Source of the DNA: Pictodentalium vernedei
Taxonomy: Eukaryota; Mollusca; Scaphopoda; Dentaliida; Dentaliidae
Assembly: GCA_031216915.1 (NCBI GenBank)
Contig: CM062294.1
Location: forward strand, 394,435,217-394,499,216
DNA: 64,000 nt
Direction of reading: 5' to 3'
Both the position numbers and the translations under genes were made by a program. The notes beneath the pieces are model-generated. The model was not told the DNA's origin, made no database searches, and saw only the letters and a list, made by a program, of their open reading frames with translations. This document shows positions 54,501 to 63,865 of this stretch, piece after piece (position 1 is the stretch's first letter; each line of letters begins with the position of its first letter).

Positions 54501-54554
54501 CATCATTTTTAGTAAATTATAATAAAATAAATAAAAAAAAATATATACGCATTT

Positions 54555-54989
54555 ATGAATAAGAAAATCAAGATATCTGTAGAAGGTGTCATCTTACCCA
54601 ACGAACCCCTATCCAACCTTAATCTGTTGAATGCGGCAAAAGATTTGAAAATCAAAGATTTTCTAGGAGTGTTTTCCAGAGATGCCTTGCTGAAGAGAAG
54701 ACCTCGACGATCGGAATGCGGAATTTTAAATCTAGACGATTCATCGGGTGAAGGCACTCACTGGGTGGCGTGGATGAAGAACGGGAAGAAGAAAACTTAT
54801 TATTTCGACAGCTACGGAATCTCGCCGCCAAAAGAAATAAAGAACTATTTCAACAAATCGATGGTTCATTACAACACGGAACAAGTGCAATCACCACATC
54901 AAGTGTTTTGCAGTCACCTGTGTCTCTATGTTCTCAAGAGATGGTCTGAAGGAGATCAATTTCAAGACATTCTCAATGACTTACATTAG
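54555..54989 (+). CDS. Adenain-like cysteine protease (intact, 144 aa)
   Basis: His69 lies in GTHWVAW, Asp85 in YYFDSYGI, and the Cys pair in VFCSHLCLYVLKRW (Cys119 the likely nucleophile, with Ser in place of the usual following Gly). This is the adenovirus-type maturation protease fold shared by Polintons, which cleaves capsid and core precursors. It is slightly shorter than adenain, as usual for Polintons. It lies 55 bases after the polymerase and 150 bases before the fibre gene. Intact catalytic residues suggest that it could still be active. Confidence 0.88.
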   Translation: MNKKIKISVEGVILPNEPLSNLNLLNAAKDLKIKDFLGVFSRDALLKRRPRRSECGILNLDDSSGEGTHWVAWMKNGKKKTYYFDSYGISPPKEIKNYFNKSMVHYNTEQVQSPHQVFCSHLCLYVLKRWSEGDQFQDILNDLH

Positions 54990-55143
54990 AGAGAGATTTT
55001 TTTTTATAGTATATATAAAGATAAAAAATTATTTTAAAAAAATTTTAATCGAATAAAAACGAAAAATAAAATAACATAGTTCATTTTTAATAAACTGCGT
55101 TTTGAACATATTTTTTCTAAAAACAAAAAAATCTCACAACAAC

Positions 55144-56499
55144 ATGCCAGTCGATAAATTTGGTAGAAGTGACAACGAAAAAGTCAACCCGAGAAAGAAG
55201 AGGAAGACGTTCAAAGACGACGATGGTTACGACGTTGCCAACTTGGATGAACGTTACTTTCGGAGATACAAACCTCGAGAAGAACCTTTGAACATGAACG
55301 ATAAGATGCTCTACAATCTTCCCGAGCCAATAGATCTCGCAAATGACGCGGCTAAAAAATACGTCGACAGGGGGAACGCCGATTTCGAACGAATCCTGCT
55401 AGATAATTACGTGGATAAAACCATGACCGACGATCTGGATCTGAAATCCAAATGTTTGGTGAACGTTGCGAATCCCGTAGATCCCACCGATGCCATGACC
55501 AAGAAATACGTGGATGACTCTCAGCGAGATTTAGCGAACACCTGAGAAATAGATACGTTCAGAAAACGATGCACTCAGAATTGAACGCCAATTCTAACAA
55601 GATAACGAACGTGGCCACTCCCACGAATCCCAAGGACGTGGCGACAAAACACTACGTAGATCTGGAACAGAGAAAGTCTGACAGACGAGAAATGAAATCG
55701 GATCTGAATGCGGGATTCAACAAGATATTGAATCTGTCGAAGATTGACAACATGGATGCGGACTCAACCACGGACAACAAGGGCTACGTAGATTCTGCTG
55801 TGATACAATCACAAGAATACCTAGAATCGCAAGTGGACGATCTCTACCTGAACAAACAATCTGGCAGAACCATGGAGGGTGGCATCGACATGAACGGTAA
55901 GAATTTATTCGGACTTAGTCACGATCCCGAATTCGATTCCAGCGCAGTCAGCAGGAAGTACGTGGATGACAACTCGGTCTGGAGAAAGGGTGACATCATG
56001 GAAGGTAAACTAGACATGGGTGGACACGCGCTCACGAATCTACCAGATCCCGTGAACATGACGGATGCCTGCACCCTGATTTCGGTGGTGGAGAAAGTCA
56101 AATATGCTAGACAATTGATCACCGTGTGGGCCGAAGAGGCCGACACCTTAGATGAGGGAAAAGCTGAGTGGTCTTTCGGAAATGGAGGTAGCGGGATCAA
56201 AACATGGTCAGGTGGGATATCCCATGCCATTGGGAGGTGAAATCCTTCGAATGAGTCTGGCTTCCTCTGATTTGAATAACAGAGCGGTCGTCAATCTCAT
56301 GGTGAATGGTGTGGAGAGCGATAAGAGATACAGCATCGAAAAGACTGAGAATCAACACGCGAATGTTAGCACGTTTGGCACGCCTCTCAAAGTGAATGCT
56401 GGAGACAGGATTAATTTCATTATGAAAACCAATAATCCCGAAGCCACCACTTCCGTGGTGAGTCTACTGATCGAACTGGATTCTTTGAACAAACAGTGA
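55144..56499 (+). pseudogene. Fibre/tail-like protein with 'TKKYVD' repeats (two frameshifts)
   Basis: The N terminus PVDKFGRSDNEK is followed by repeats around LPEPIDLANDAAKKYVD, NPVDPTDAMTKKYVDD, NPKDVATKHYVD, NKGYVDSA, SSAVSRKYVDD and LPDPVNMTDACT. Then comes a C-terminal head (NRAVVNLMVNGVE, INFIMKTNNPEATTS, IELDSLNKQ). Frameshifts near 55527 and 56208 break it into three frames. Repeats with a 'YVD' period recall trimeric phage fibres, so a host-attachment fibre is the most natural reading, though unproven. It is the last gene of the plus-strand block. Confidence 0.65.
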
Positions 56500-56579
56500 A
56501 CACGTGGAAAATAATGAATTAAAAAAAAAATAATGTGTGATTATTAAAAACAAAAAAAAAAACAAAAAAAAAAAAAAAA

Positions 56580-56598
56580 GAGATCTAAAGATGATCTC
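56580..56598. terminator. Hairpin plus T-run between convergent genes, copy B (site 2)
   Basis: GAGATC and GATCTC form a short stem around TAAAGAT, followed by ATTACTTTTTTTT. The GATGATCTCATTAC string is the same as at site 1 (48251-48264). Confidence 0.5.
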
Positions 56599-56603
56599 AT
56601 TAC

Positions 56604-57161
56604 TTTTTTTTTTGTTTTCCTTCTTCTTCACTATCACCATATATTATAATAACGTTTCCTTTTTTGTCAATTTTCAGCGTCGATTCTTCTTTTTCTTTTT
56701 TTCTTTTTCTTTGTGATATGATACGTTTATAACAACACTTTTGTTGATCCAAATCATAATTATGAACGAATGTTGGGCATCTCTTGGTAACACTCGCATC
56801 ATTACCATTCTCTTCAGAAGGTAATGGTGATGGTGGAAAGCGTCTCATTCTTTTCATTTCCAACCGTCTATCCTGCTGTTTACCTAACCATTTTTCCACA
56901 TCTTTTTTTTTGTTTTTTGGCTTGCAACACAGGATGGAACATCTGACGGAAATGGAGAGACGATCGCACAGGATCGAACAATCTAAGATCTCTTCGAGTT
57001 TTAATATCTTCGTCACGAAATATCCTTTTTGTTTCTCTCGAGTGAATAGCACGCGATCTTTTAAATAATTCAGAACGTAATCGTAAAAATCTTTTTTTTT
57101 TCAAATGTGAAAATGGAACGTGTATTTCATTTTCTACGTGACTACTTACGAATTGTAACAT
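56604..57161 (-). pseudogene. Hypothetical lysine-rich accessory protein, one homopolymer frameshift
   Basis: The frame starting at 57161 reads LQFVSSHVENEIHVPFSHLK into an A-run; after one base shift it continues as FYDYVLNYLKDRVLF, EKQKGYFVTKILKLEEIL, CCKPKNKKKDVEKW and ends in a charged tail with IYGDSEEEGKQKKK. The A-run is either a true frameshift or an assembly error. I recognise no domain; a nuclear or DNA-binding role is suggested only by its basic composition. It lies at the 3' side of the capsid gene where copy A has the CARD gene. Confidence 0.4.
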
Positions 57162-57360
57162 TTTGTACGTTGAGAATGTTGAAAAAAGACGATTTTTTCT
57201 TGGATGAAACTTTTTTTTTTTGTTAAAAAAATATCATTAAAAACGAATTTATTTTATTATTTTTTTTTTTGTTTTTTTGTTTTTAATAATGACTCATTAC
57301 TTTTTATTTTTTTTGTTTTTTATTTTTTTCACACTCGTCTCTCATCGAATGATCGACATC

Positions 57361-58605
57361 TTATATCCGTTGTAATTCTCTGTCCGACAGGACCAGGGCG
57401 AAGGCTTCGGTTTTTCTCGGAACGTTCCTATCGAATTGCATCTTGATCTGAATGTCTAAGACGCTACTCTTGAGTCGTTCACTCTGTTTACTGACGTCGA
57501 ATACGAACATGGGATACATCGACTTGTATTCGCCGGGAGATATGTTGGGGTTGCTCATCAATTCGTCTAGACCGTGATACTTCTTTCTAAAATCAGTGGC
57601 GTCGCCGTACAGTCTGCAGAAATCGTTCTTGTCGAACGATGCATTGTAATCGATTGCTGGATATCTCGTGGTGTTCAGAAACACTTGCATGTTTCACAAA
57701 CTGCAGTGATCGAACAGCGATGCATTCTTTTCCTGAGACCCGTCCCTATCGGTCTGAAATACAACCACGATGAAATGCGGTCTCTCGGAAGCAGATTTCA
57801 CCGTCAATCTCCAATCGAAGTGATTCGTGGAGGGAGGAATGCTAGCCCTGTCGCACTGTCTCATTCTAAATCCCACGGGTAATTTACTCTTGGATTCTAT
57901 GATCTTGTAGAGACGCGCTTTCTCCATGATTGAAGGCTCCACGTGCGGAACGAACCACGATATCTTGTGTAGAGTTATCTTACCTGCATCGGTCGCAGTG
58001 AGTCTCACTATTGCATCGTCATTTCCTTTTCGAATCAACGTCAGATTGTGTTTGAATCCGTACATGATCTTGTTGTAATCATCTGCAAATCCGAAGATGT
58101 GTTTCAAAGGTATCCTGAATGAAAACGTTCCTTTAGTTCTGGACGACTTGACGACATAGTCGAATATCAAGGCGGCGCCTGCGCTAGCAGGGCCTACGGT
58201 GTCTTTCACCCACAACTGATTAAGTCCTCTGGATTTCGAAAAATCATCAGGAAACGTCAAGAGTCCGAACATCGTGGTGGCCTGACCGGGATGAAACACA
58301 GATTCTATCTCTTGTCCGGATAGCATGTATTTTATGTTACTGAATAGATGCATGATGCCATTATTGGCTAAAGTAACCGTGTCGTTGTTGGCGTAGTCAC
58401 TCCCATCTTCCTTGGTGAGACGTCCCTGCACCACTATGTAACTCTCGCTAGGATGTACGAATAGATCTTGAGTTTCGACGTTGATTCTTATCTCTCCCGC
58501 ATTGTTCAAACTCGTCCCAGTTACCGGTTTGTATTCGTGAACCTCATATTCTTGAATACTTTCATCTTTCACTATGCTTTGTGTTATATCTAGTATATTT
58601 GTCAT
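57361..58605 (-). pseudogene. Polinton major capsid protein, double jelly-roll (one TGA, copy B)
   Basis: 414 codons. N-terminal NILDITQSIVKDESIQEYEV, DLFVHPSESYIVVQGRLTKE and GQEIESVFHPGQATTMFGLL, centre FSFRIPLKHIFGFADDYNKI, C-terminal SSVLDIQIKMQFD. A single TGA at 57693-57691 lies where copy A has CGA, a CpG-to-TpG change. Otherwise the frame is open throughout. It follows the PLA2-integrase gene on the minus strand, as in copy A. The capsid assignment rests on length, position and family resemblance. Confidence 0.78.
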
Positions 58606-58769
58606 TTTAAAGGATTTTTAATTTTTTGTTTATTAATTAACTTGCTTTTTTTTTTATCTAAAAATAGTTTTTAATTATTTTTTATTATTATTTTTTTCTC
58701 TCTTATACATATGTGTGTAAACAAGAAAATGTTAAAGAGAGTAAATAAAAAAAAAAATTGTCTTCTTCA

Positions 58770-60101
58770 TCAAAACTTCGTCTTCTGTAATTGTTGTTCG
58801 TAAAACTTTCCGATGATCTCTTCTCCATCCAAAGCTTCGATTTTGTAAGTCACCGGATCGGTGTGAAATATTTTGATTATCACGAAGATTTCCGAGGTCC
58901 ATCGAGGAGTATAACCCTTTTCGAAGTGCTTCTTAAAAGTGTAGATTCTCACTCGATCACCGACCGCAAATTTCGGCGTTCTAGACTTCTTACTGATCTT
59001 AGATTTCTCAGGATATAGATTCGCGTAGACCCGTTTTTCGTTTCGAGGATCGCTAGCTTCCGCAGGAGTCATCTTGATCGATCTGTGTCGGGTGTTGTTG
59101 TAATCTTTGACCAGACCGTTCAGAGCGTATATGTATTTCTTGGTCGAATTCGCCGTGAAATATCTGTGCATCTTTTCCTTCATCGTTCGATTCCAACGTT
59201 CCACCATGCTGGCTTTCTCTTCGTTTTCGATCGAGTAGAGGTCTACCAATCGACGAACGTCCTTGTTGTAGAATTCCTTTCCCTTATCCACCCACAATTT
59301 ACTCGGTTTTCGAGAAGACGAGTCGAACACGCTCTTCAGAGCCTCGGCGACGCAAGGTCTCGATTTATTCTTCAAAGCTCTGATCCAACCATATTTGGAA
59401 AACACGTCGATGACCGTCAATAGATATTTGACGCCCTCGTTCCACCTCGAAAACGATCTCATGTCGATCAAGTCGGCAGACCAAATATCATCCAGACCCT
59501 TCACGAACACCCTTCTCTTTCGAAATTTATGCACTATGGGTTTGTGTAACTACTTGGCCAATTCGCTCGTCAATAATCGTTTCTTCTTCTTTTCAGATGC
59601 GCTTTTTTTTTTTTGAATGCCCCATCCGAATCGACGTTTCATACCGATCAGATTGCCGACCAGCGAACGTTCCATCTTCTCTCTCCTGGTTGGATTCAAT
59701 ATGCCTCTCAATCTCCCCAACATGTTTTTGTCACAGACGTCGTTGCGAGTCTTGGTGTCGGGATGTTCGACGTAGCACAGATCGTGATCATATGTGGCCG
59801 CGTCCACCCTATTCACGGGTTTGCTCCAAGATTTGGGAGTCAGATCGGCGTTGAGTCTCTTGTTCAATTTCGTTCCGGGTCCCGTGAAACTGTGACCGGG
59901 CAGATGCATTTCGAAAGGTAGATTATTGATCATTTTATTCACGATGCCTTTACCTTTGCTCGCGTTCTTTTTTTTGACGAATCGCGTCTTGACAGAACCA
60001 CACACGTCGCAAATTCCGCGAAGCATCCATCTGTCGTTTTTAGTTCGCACTTCTCTAGAATTACTCGTCTCGGTAACTCTCTTACACTTTACGCAATACA
60101 T
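58770..60101 (-). CDS. Zinc-ribbon/PLA2-like protein and integrase, one frame split by a single TAG
   Basis: Codons 1-183 encode a C3/C6/C31/C34 zinc ribbon (YCVKCKR, CDVCG), then a PLA2-like core with HSFTGPGTKL (calcium loop, residues 70-79) and YDHDLCY (His106-Asp107), ending KKKKRLLTSELAK. A TAG (59552-59550) follows, and the same frame resumes LHKPIVHKFRKRR and the integrase: SADLIDM, VIDVFSKYGW, LWVDKGKEFYN, MVERWNRTM and a C-terminal VGDRVRIYTFKK domain ending GKFYEQQLQ. LTSELAK.LHKP looks like continuous integrase N terminus, so the TAG probably splits one ancestral protein. Alternatively two genes with readthrough exist. The integrase portion from 59534 is fully open. Confidence 0.85.
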
Positions 60102-60202
60102 TTTTAAGAATTATTTAAATTAATTTCGTTTTTTTTATTTTATATATAAATTTAATATTTTTTTTTTTTTAAAATTCTGTTCTTATTATATATATTTTTT
60201 TT

Positions 60203-60865
60203 TCAATCGCTGCTCTTGAGTTCTATCATCTTACTGAATTCCTCCCTAGCCTCTTTCCTCCCCTTTTCCATAAGAGAATCCTTCATCTCTTCCTTGATGA
60301 TCTGATGAGTCTTGATTCTCACGGCTTCTTTCATGGCATCGTATTTGGTTTTCTCGCTCAATATCGCGAAGTATTCTCCGTCCGATATCCTACCGTCTTT
60401 CAACACCATAGAGATCATTTCGGATATCGTGTCGATCTTGGAGTTGGCCAAGACGCGAATCTTGTCGTGTTTCCTCACCTTCAGATATAATTTCCTACTC
60501 AAAAAGTTTCCGAGCGTGCTAAACAATCCGGCGGCGAGAGCCACTCCTTTTACGGTCAACATGATCGGAATGCTGACCGCGGTCGACAAAAATCCGATGC
60601 CGGCCGCGTGTAAACCCAGAGAAATCGTGATGAGTGTCGTGTCGATCGCGTTGACGACTGTCACGAAACGCGAATACTTCTTCTTGAGAGAACGACGAGA
60701 ATCTCTCTCTCGAATTAGATACTCTTGGATTCTATTGATTTGATCGATGCGATACCTCTCTCCTTTTTCTCTTTCTTCTAGCGACGGCGCCGTCGGCGAA
60801 ACGTCGATCGGCTTCTCGTCCTCGTCGTCCACTAACGTCGGATACAATTTATTTCTGGTTCTCAT
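60203..60865 (-). CDS. Polinton conserved membrane-segment protein (intact, 220 aa)
   Basis: The N-terminal acidic region (DDEDEKPID) precedes REKGERYRIDQINRIQEYL and a basic KKKYSRF stretch. Residues 77-119 are hydrophobic (LITISLGLHAAGIGFLSTAV, VKGVALAAGLFSTLGNFL), likely two membrane or amphipathic helices. The C-terminal half is helical and charged (KHDKIRVLANSKIDTISEM; MEKGRKEAREEF). This family recurs next to Polinton integrases and capsid genes. The function is unknown; membrane penetration or virion-membrane anchoring is inferred from the hydrophobic core. It is intact, unlike the copy A version. Confidence 0.7.
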   Translation of the reverse strand: MRTRNKLYPTLVDDEDEKPIDVSPTAPSLEEREKGERYRIDQINRIQEYLIRERDSRRSLKKKYSRFVTVVNAIDTTLITISLGLHAAGIGFLSTAVSIPIMLTVKGVALAAGLFSTLGNFLSRKLYLKVRKHDKIRVLANSKIDTISEMISMVLKDGRISDGEYFAILSEKTKYDAMKEAVRIKTHQIIKEEMKDSLMEKGRKEAREEFSKMIELKSSD

Positions 60866-60962
60866 TTTTTGTTTTTTTTCTTCTAATATTAGATAAAAAT
60901 TTTATGTGTGTATTTATTTTTTTATTTTCTACTCTCCCTTATTTTATATCAACGAAAAAAAC

Positions 60963-61337
60963 TTAGACGTATGCTTCGTTCAGCAATAATTTCTTGATGC
61001 ATCCCTTGTCTTCTAAAGTCAAACTTCTACGCGCCAATTTCAGTTCTTCCGAAACTGTAGGCTTGTCTTGATTCTTACAGAAGACTAATCACTTCCAAAA
61101 CGTGATCACATCGTCGAATCTAACGCGTTCGAACGCCGGTTCGAAATACACGACGACCATATCTTCACTTTCCATCGTCAGACACGAATGATTCTCGTGA
61201 TCGAAGTCTAGATGATCCCGACATCCGACGCATCGTTCTAACAAGATGGAACGTAGTTCATCGTTCACGCAGATTGCGTATGCTCTCATCAGCATGTTTA
61301 AAAGAATCCTCGCTCTAATAGTCTGGGAAGCGCACAT
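60963..61337 (-). pseudogene. Polinton small zinc-binding-like protein (one TGA, copy B)
   Basis: The frame starts CASQTIRARILLNMLMRAYA and contains ERCVGCRDHLDFDHENHSC, a compact Cys/His cluster (C-x2-C, H, H, H, C) that could bind zinc. A TGA near 61089 follows ITFWK; the frame then continues LVFCKNQDKPTVSEELKLA to a TAA at 60963-60965. Copy A's relative at 2751-3200 aligns on both sides of this stop. It is the outermost gene on the right of copy B. Function unknown. Confidence 0.6.
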
Positions 61338-61636
61338 GATTTACATATTTTTTTTATTATCTATTCGATTTGATATATTTAATTTTCTAAATAACTATTA
61401 TTTATATATTTTTTTTTCTCTTCTATATATATCAGTCACTTTTATTTATTTCCTAGGATATTCCCCCACCCCACGACGAAGGGAGATAACTCCGTATGAT
61501 CGAGTTTACGAGAATAGAGCGATCCGATCGGTCAATTGGCGGAGAATCGAGCGATCCGATCGGTCGATTAGTTGAGTTTGGGAATTCCCATAGTGGGGAA
61601 TTCCTCTAATGACGTCATAAATGGGAAAAACCCAAT
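61338..61636. other. Right non-coding end of Polinton copy B
   Basis: AT-rich leader with TCTCTTCTATATATAT, then GGGAGATAACTCCGTATGATC, two copies of GAGCGATCCGATCGGTC (61518-61534 and 61551-61567) and a GGGAATTCCCATAGTGGGGA palindrome-like stretch. A terminal repeat may lie here, but the left partner is missing so it cannot be confirmed. Confidence 0.45.
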
Positions 61637-62160
61637 GCCTCAAAACAATGGCGGGTTCTGGACCACTGGTCTAGAATCCGCAGACCGTTTTTTGATGATA
61701 GCCCAGAATTTTTTACTCGCGTTTGCCAACTATGGATCGATGGTCTGATCTGCGATGGGACGTCGACAAAAATTTTTAAAGTAAAAGATAAAAGTAAAGA
61801 TGTACAATTTCGCCTTTTTTTTTTAAAAACGCGCGTTCACCACGAGTATTTGAACGTTAAAAGTGCGATCTAGGAGTCACAAAAAACATGGGGGATTTTA
61901 GATCACTGTACATTTTTGTGAACAAGCGTGCGATTTAACACTGAATTCCACGTTGGTGAACGCATCGTGTACGTATGTTGTACACGTACATGTACAAAGT
62001 GGTTGGTAAATCCGCAATATATACCTACTACTATCGAGCATATTTGCTGTTGTTAGTTTGGTTGTAAAGTTTAACCCTATCCCATTCTGGTTACATAAAA
62101 GTAGGTACCGTCCTAAAAAATTCCAATTTTTTTCAGAATTTAGTAAATTTAGGAGGCGAT
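61637..62160 (+). repeat. Right copy of long direct repeat flanking Polinton B
   Basis: Begins GCCTCAAAACAATGGCGGG inside Tc1 transposase C-terminal sequence and continues with the same 3' flank as 43657-44252, ending at TTTAGGAGGCGATTTACTCC, where the left copy is cut by element DNA. Confidence 0.85.
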
Positions 62161-63245
62161 TTACTCCATTTTTAATTGCTTGAGCTCTGAATGTTTTCTA
62201 CAGCTGCCTGCAGCAGTCAAAGTATAACAAATTTTGTTCTATATGTTATTATTAAAAGTTTAACCCTTGGCAGATTTGAGACTTCCCATAAGGGAACTGT
62301 CAGAATAATTGTTATTTTCGCCAACGTTTACATGCACTTTCTCGGCACTGGAGCCATATTGTCTGAAAACCTTTTCCATGAGAGGATTGGGCCTTCATCC
62401 AAGAACAATTTTTCTGTTATATATTTTATTCAAAGTTTTAACTTTCACCCAGTTTTCGGGCCTTGAATTTGAGTGCCCTAAAATTATTCATAAAACTGGC
62501 TAATTTGGAACGCACTTTTCTTCCATTTTCGAAAGGAATATCGAAAAATGATTTACATGTTCGTATTTACAATTGCCTACCGAGCATATTTGCTGTTGTA
62601 AGTTTGGTTGTAAAGTTTAACCCTATGCTTGTTCTGTTTGCATAAAGATAGGTGCAGTCCAAAAAAACTCTCGTTTTCAGAATTTGGTAAGTTTAAGTGA
62701 CGATTTACTCCCTTTCTAATTGATTGAGTGCTACGTTTTCTATGGCTGTATGCAGCAGTCATAATATGACAGCTTTTGTTTTATATGTCATTATTAAAAG
62801 TTTAACCGTTGGCAGATTCGAGACTGCCCATATGGGTATGGTCGGAATAATTTTAATTTTCATAAAATCATTGAATATTGATAAGCGTGCAATGGTAGTT
62901 TGGAATAGAATATCCGAAAATGCTTTCGAAATTCGGATTCACAGTTCAATTCCAAGAATATTTTCTGTTATGAGGTTGCTGTAAAGTTTAACGCAATCCC
63001 TGTCTCCGATGCATAATGGTAGATGTCGTCGAAAAAAACTCATTTTTTTCAGAATTTCGTAGGTTTAAGTGACAATTTACTCCATTCCTAATTCATTGAG
63101 CGCTGAATGTTTTCTATGCCTGCATGCAGCAAGCATAGCATGACAACTTCTGTTTTATACGTCATTATCAAAAGTTTAACCCTTGGCATATTTAGGAGTT
63201 CCCGTGTGGGTATAGTCGGAATAATTGTTATTTTCGTAAAATCAA
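62027..63245 (+). repeat. Three irregular tandem repeats (right host flank)
   Basis: GTTGTAAAGTTTAACCCTAT (starts 62061 and 62608; diverged at about 62975) is followed each time by TCAGAATTT.GTAA.TTTA, GCGAT/GACGATTTACTCC, TGTTTTCTA..., AGTTTAACCCTTGGCA. Spacing is about 547 and 367 bases. Short ORFs over them are incidental. Confidence 0.75.
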
Positions 63246-63541
63246 TCCCTGAATATATTGGTAACCCTGCAGTGGCCTTTCAGTGGTGCTACATGAAGCC
63301 GCAAATAGTTAAGGTTGAAAAGTTCATCAAATAGACAAATATAATACCTAACTCAGCCGGTGACAGGTAAATAATGAATGGAAAAGTCGTTGAGTTGAGA
63401 ATAAAGTAGGGACGAATCGTGCCCTCGGTTTCCACCTGATCCACGGTATTTCCACGCGGTCTCGGCACTTGACAAAGATACTAAACTGTCGAGCAGGGAC
63501 AGTAGGAAACATTCTGAGAATTTCAAGTTGCTGCCTTGCAT

Positions 63542-63608
63542 GATCGGGACACAATTGGAATATATCCGACATTGTATCTGTCGGATATATTCCAATTATG
63601 TCCCGATC
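63542..63608. repeat. Long hairpin, ~29-bp arms
   Basis: GATCGGGACACAATTGGAAT...GAC and its complement, with one mismatch, flank a nine-base loop. It abuts the SINE body that follows. Confidence 0.8.
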
Positions 63609-63865
63609 ACTTCACCCCGACTGTCCGCATGGGGGCACCATGATGCCGTGTACTAAGGCATACTGCACGTCGATGGTGCGCATGTCTTCAATCAATCTAA
63701 CCCTACCTGTGCTACAGTGCGCAAGCACTATGTTGGGGAGCTGGCAGCTGCTCGTCATTGCTCGGTGGTTCTCTGGGTACTCCGGCTTCCTCCACCCATA
63801 CAACTGTCACCGACATAATATGACCGTGGCTGTTAATGTGTCGTTAAAACTTAATAAATAAATTC
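63609..63865 (+). mobile_element. SINE body and tail (plus strand)
   Basis: CTTCACCCCGACTGTCCGCA, GGCATACTGCACGTCGATGG, GTTGGGGAGCTGGCAG, GGTACTCCGGCTTCCTCCAC and an (AAAT)-type tail at 63848-63862. The tRNA-like head is replaced by the preceding hairpin. Confidence 0.65.

Larger units (their letters stand above)
44253..61636. mobile_element. Polinton/Maverick element, copy B (~17.4 kb)
   Basis: Contains an almost full Polinton complement: 306-aa protein, 126-aa protein, packaging ATPase, minor capsid, hydrophobic virion protein, 149-aa pair, IAP, polymerase, protease, fibre, major capsid, PLA2-integrase, membrane protein and zinc protein. Length fits the family's usual 15-20 kb. The left edge cuts into the first gene, so the left terminal repeat is lost; the right edge retains about 300 bases beyond the last gene. 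Several genes are intact, others have one to a few breaks, indicating a younger insertion than copy A. Confidence 0.9.

Noticed and set aside
56604..57161. Homology of the accessory genes at 56.6-57.2 kb and 14.4-14.75 kb.
   Set aside because: Only a short basic stretch looks alike; lysine-rich low complexity can produce this by chance, so they are described separately.
62191..63334. Three similar ORFs in the right flank.
   Set aside because: They are translations of irregular tandem repeats, with different lengths and no conserved start or domain.
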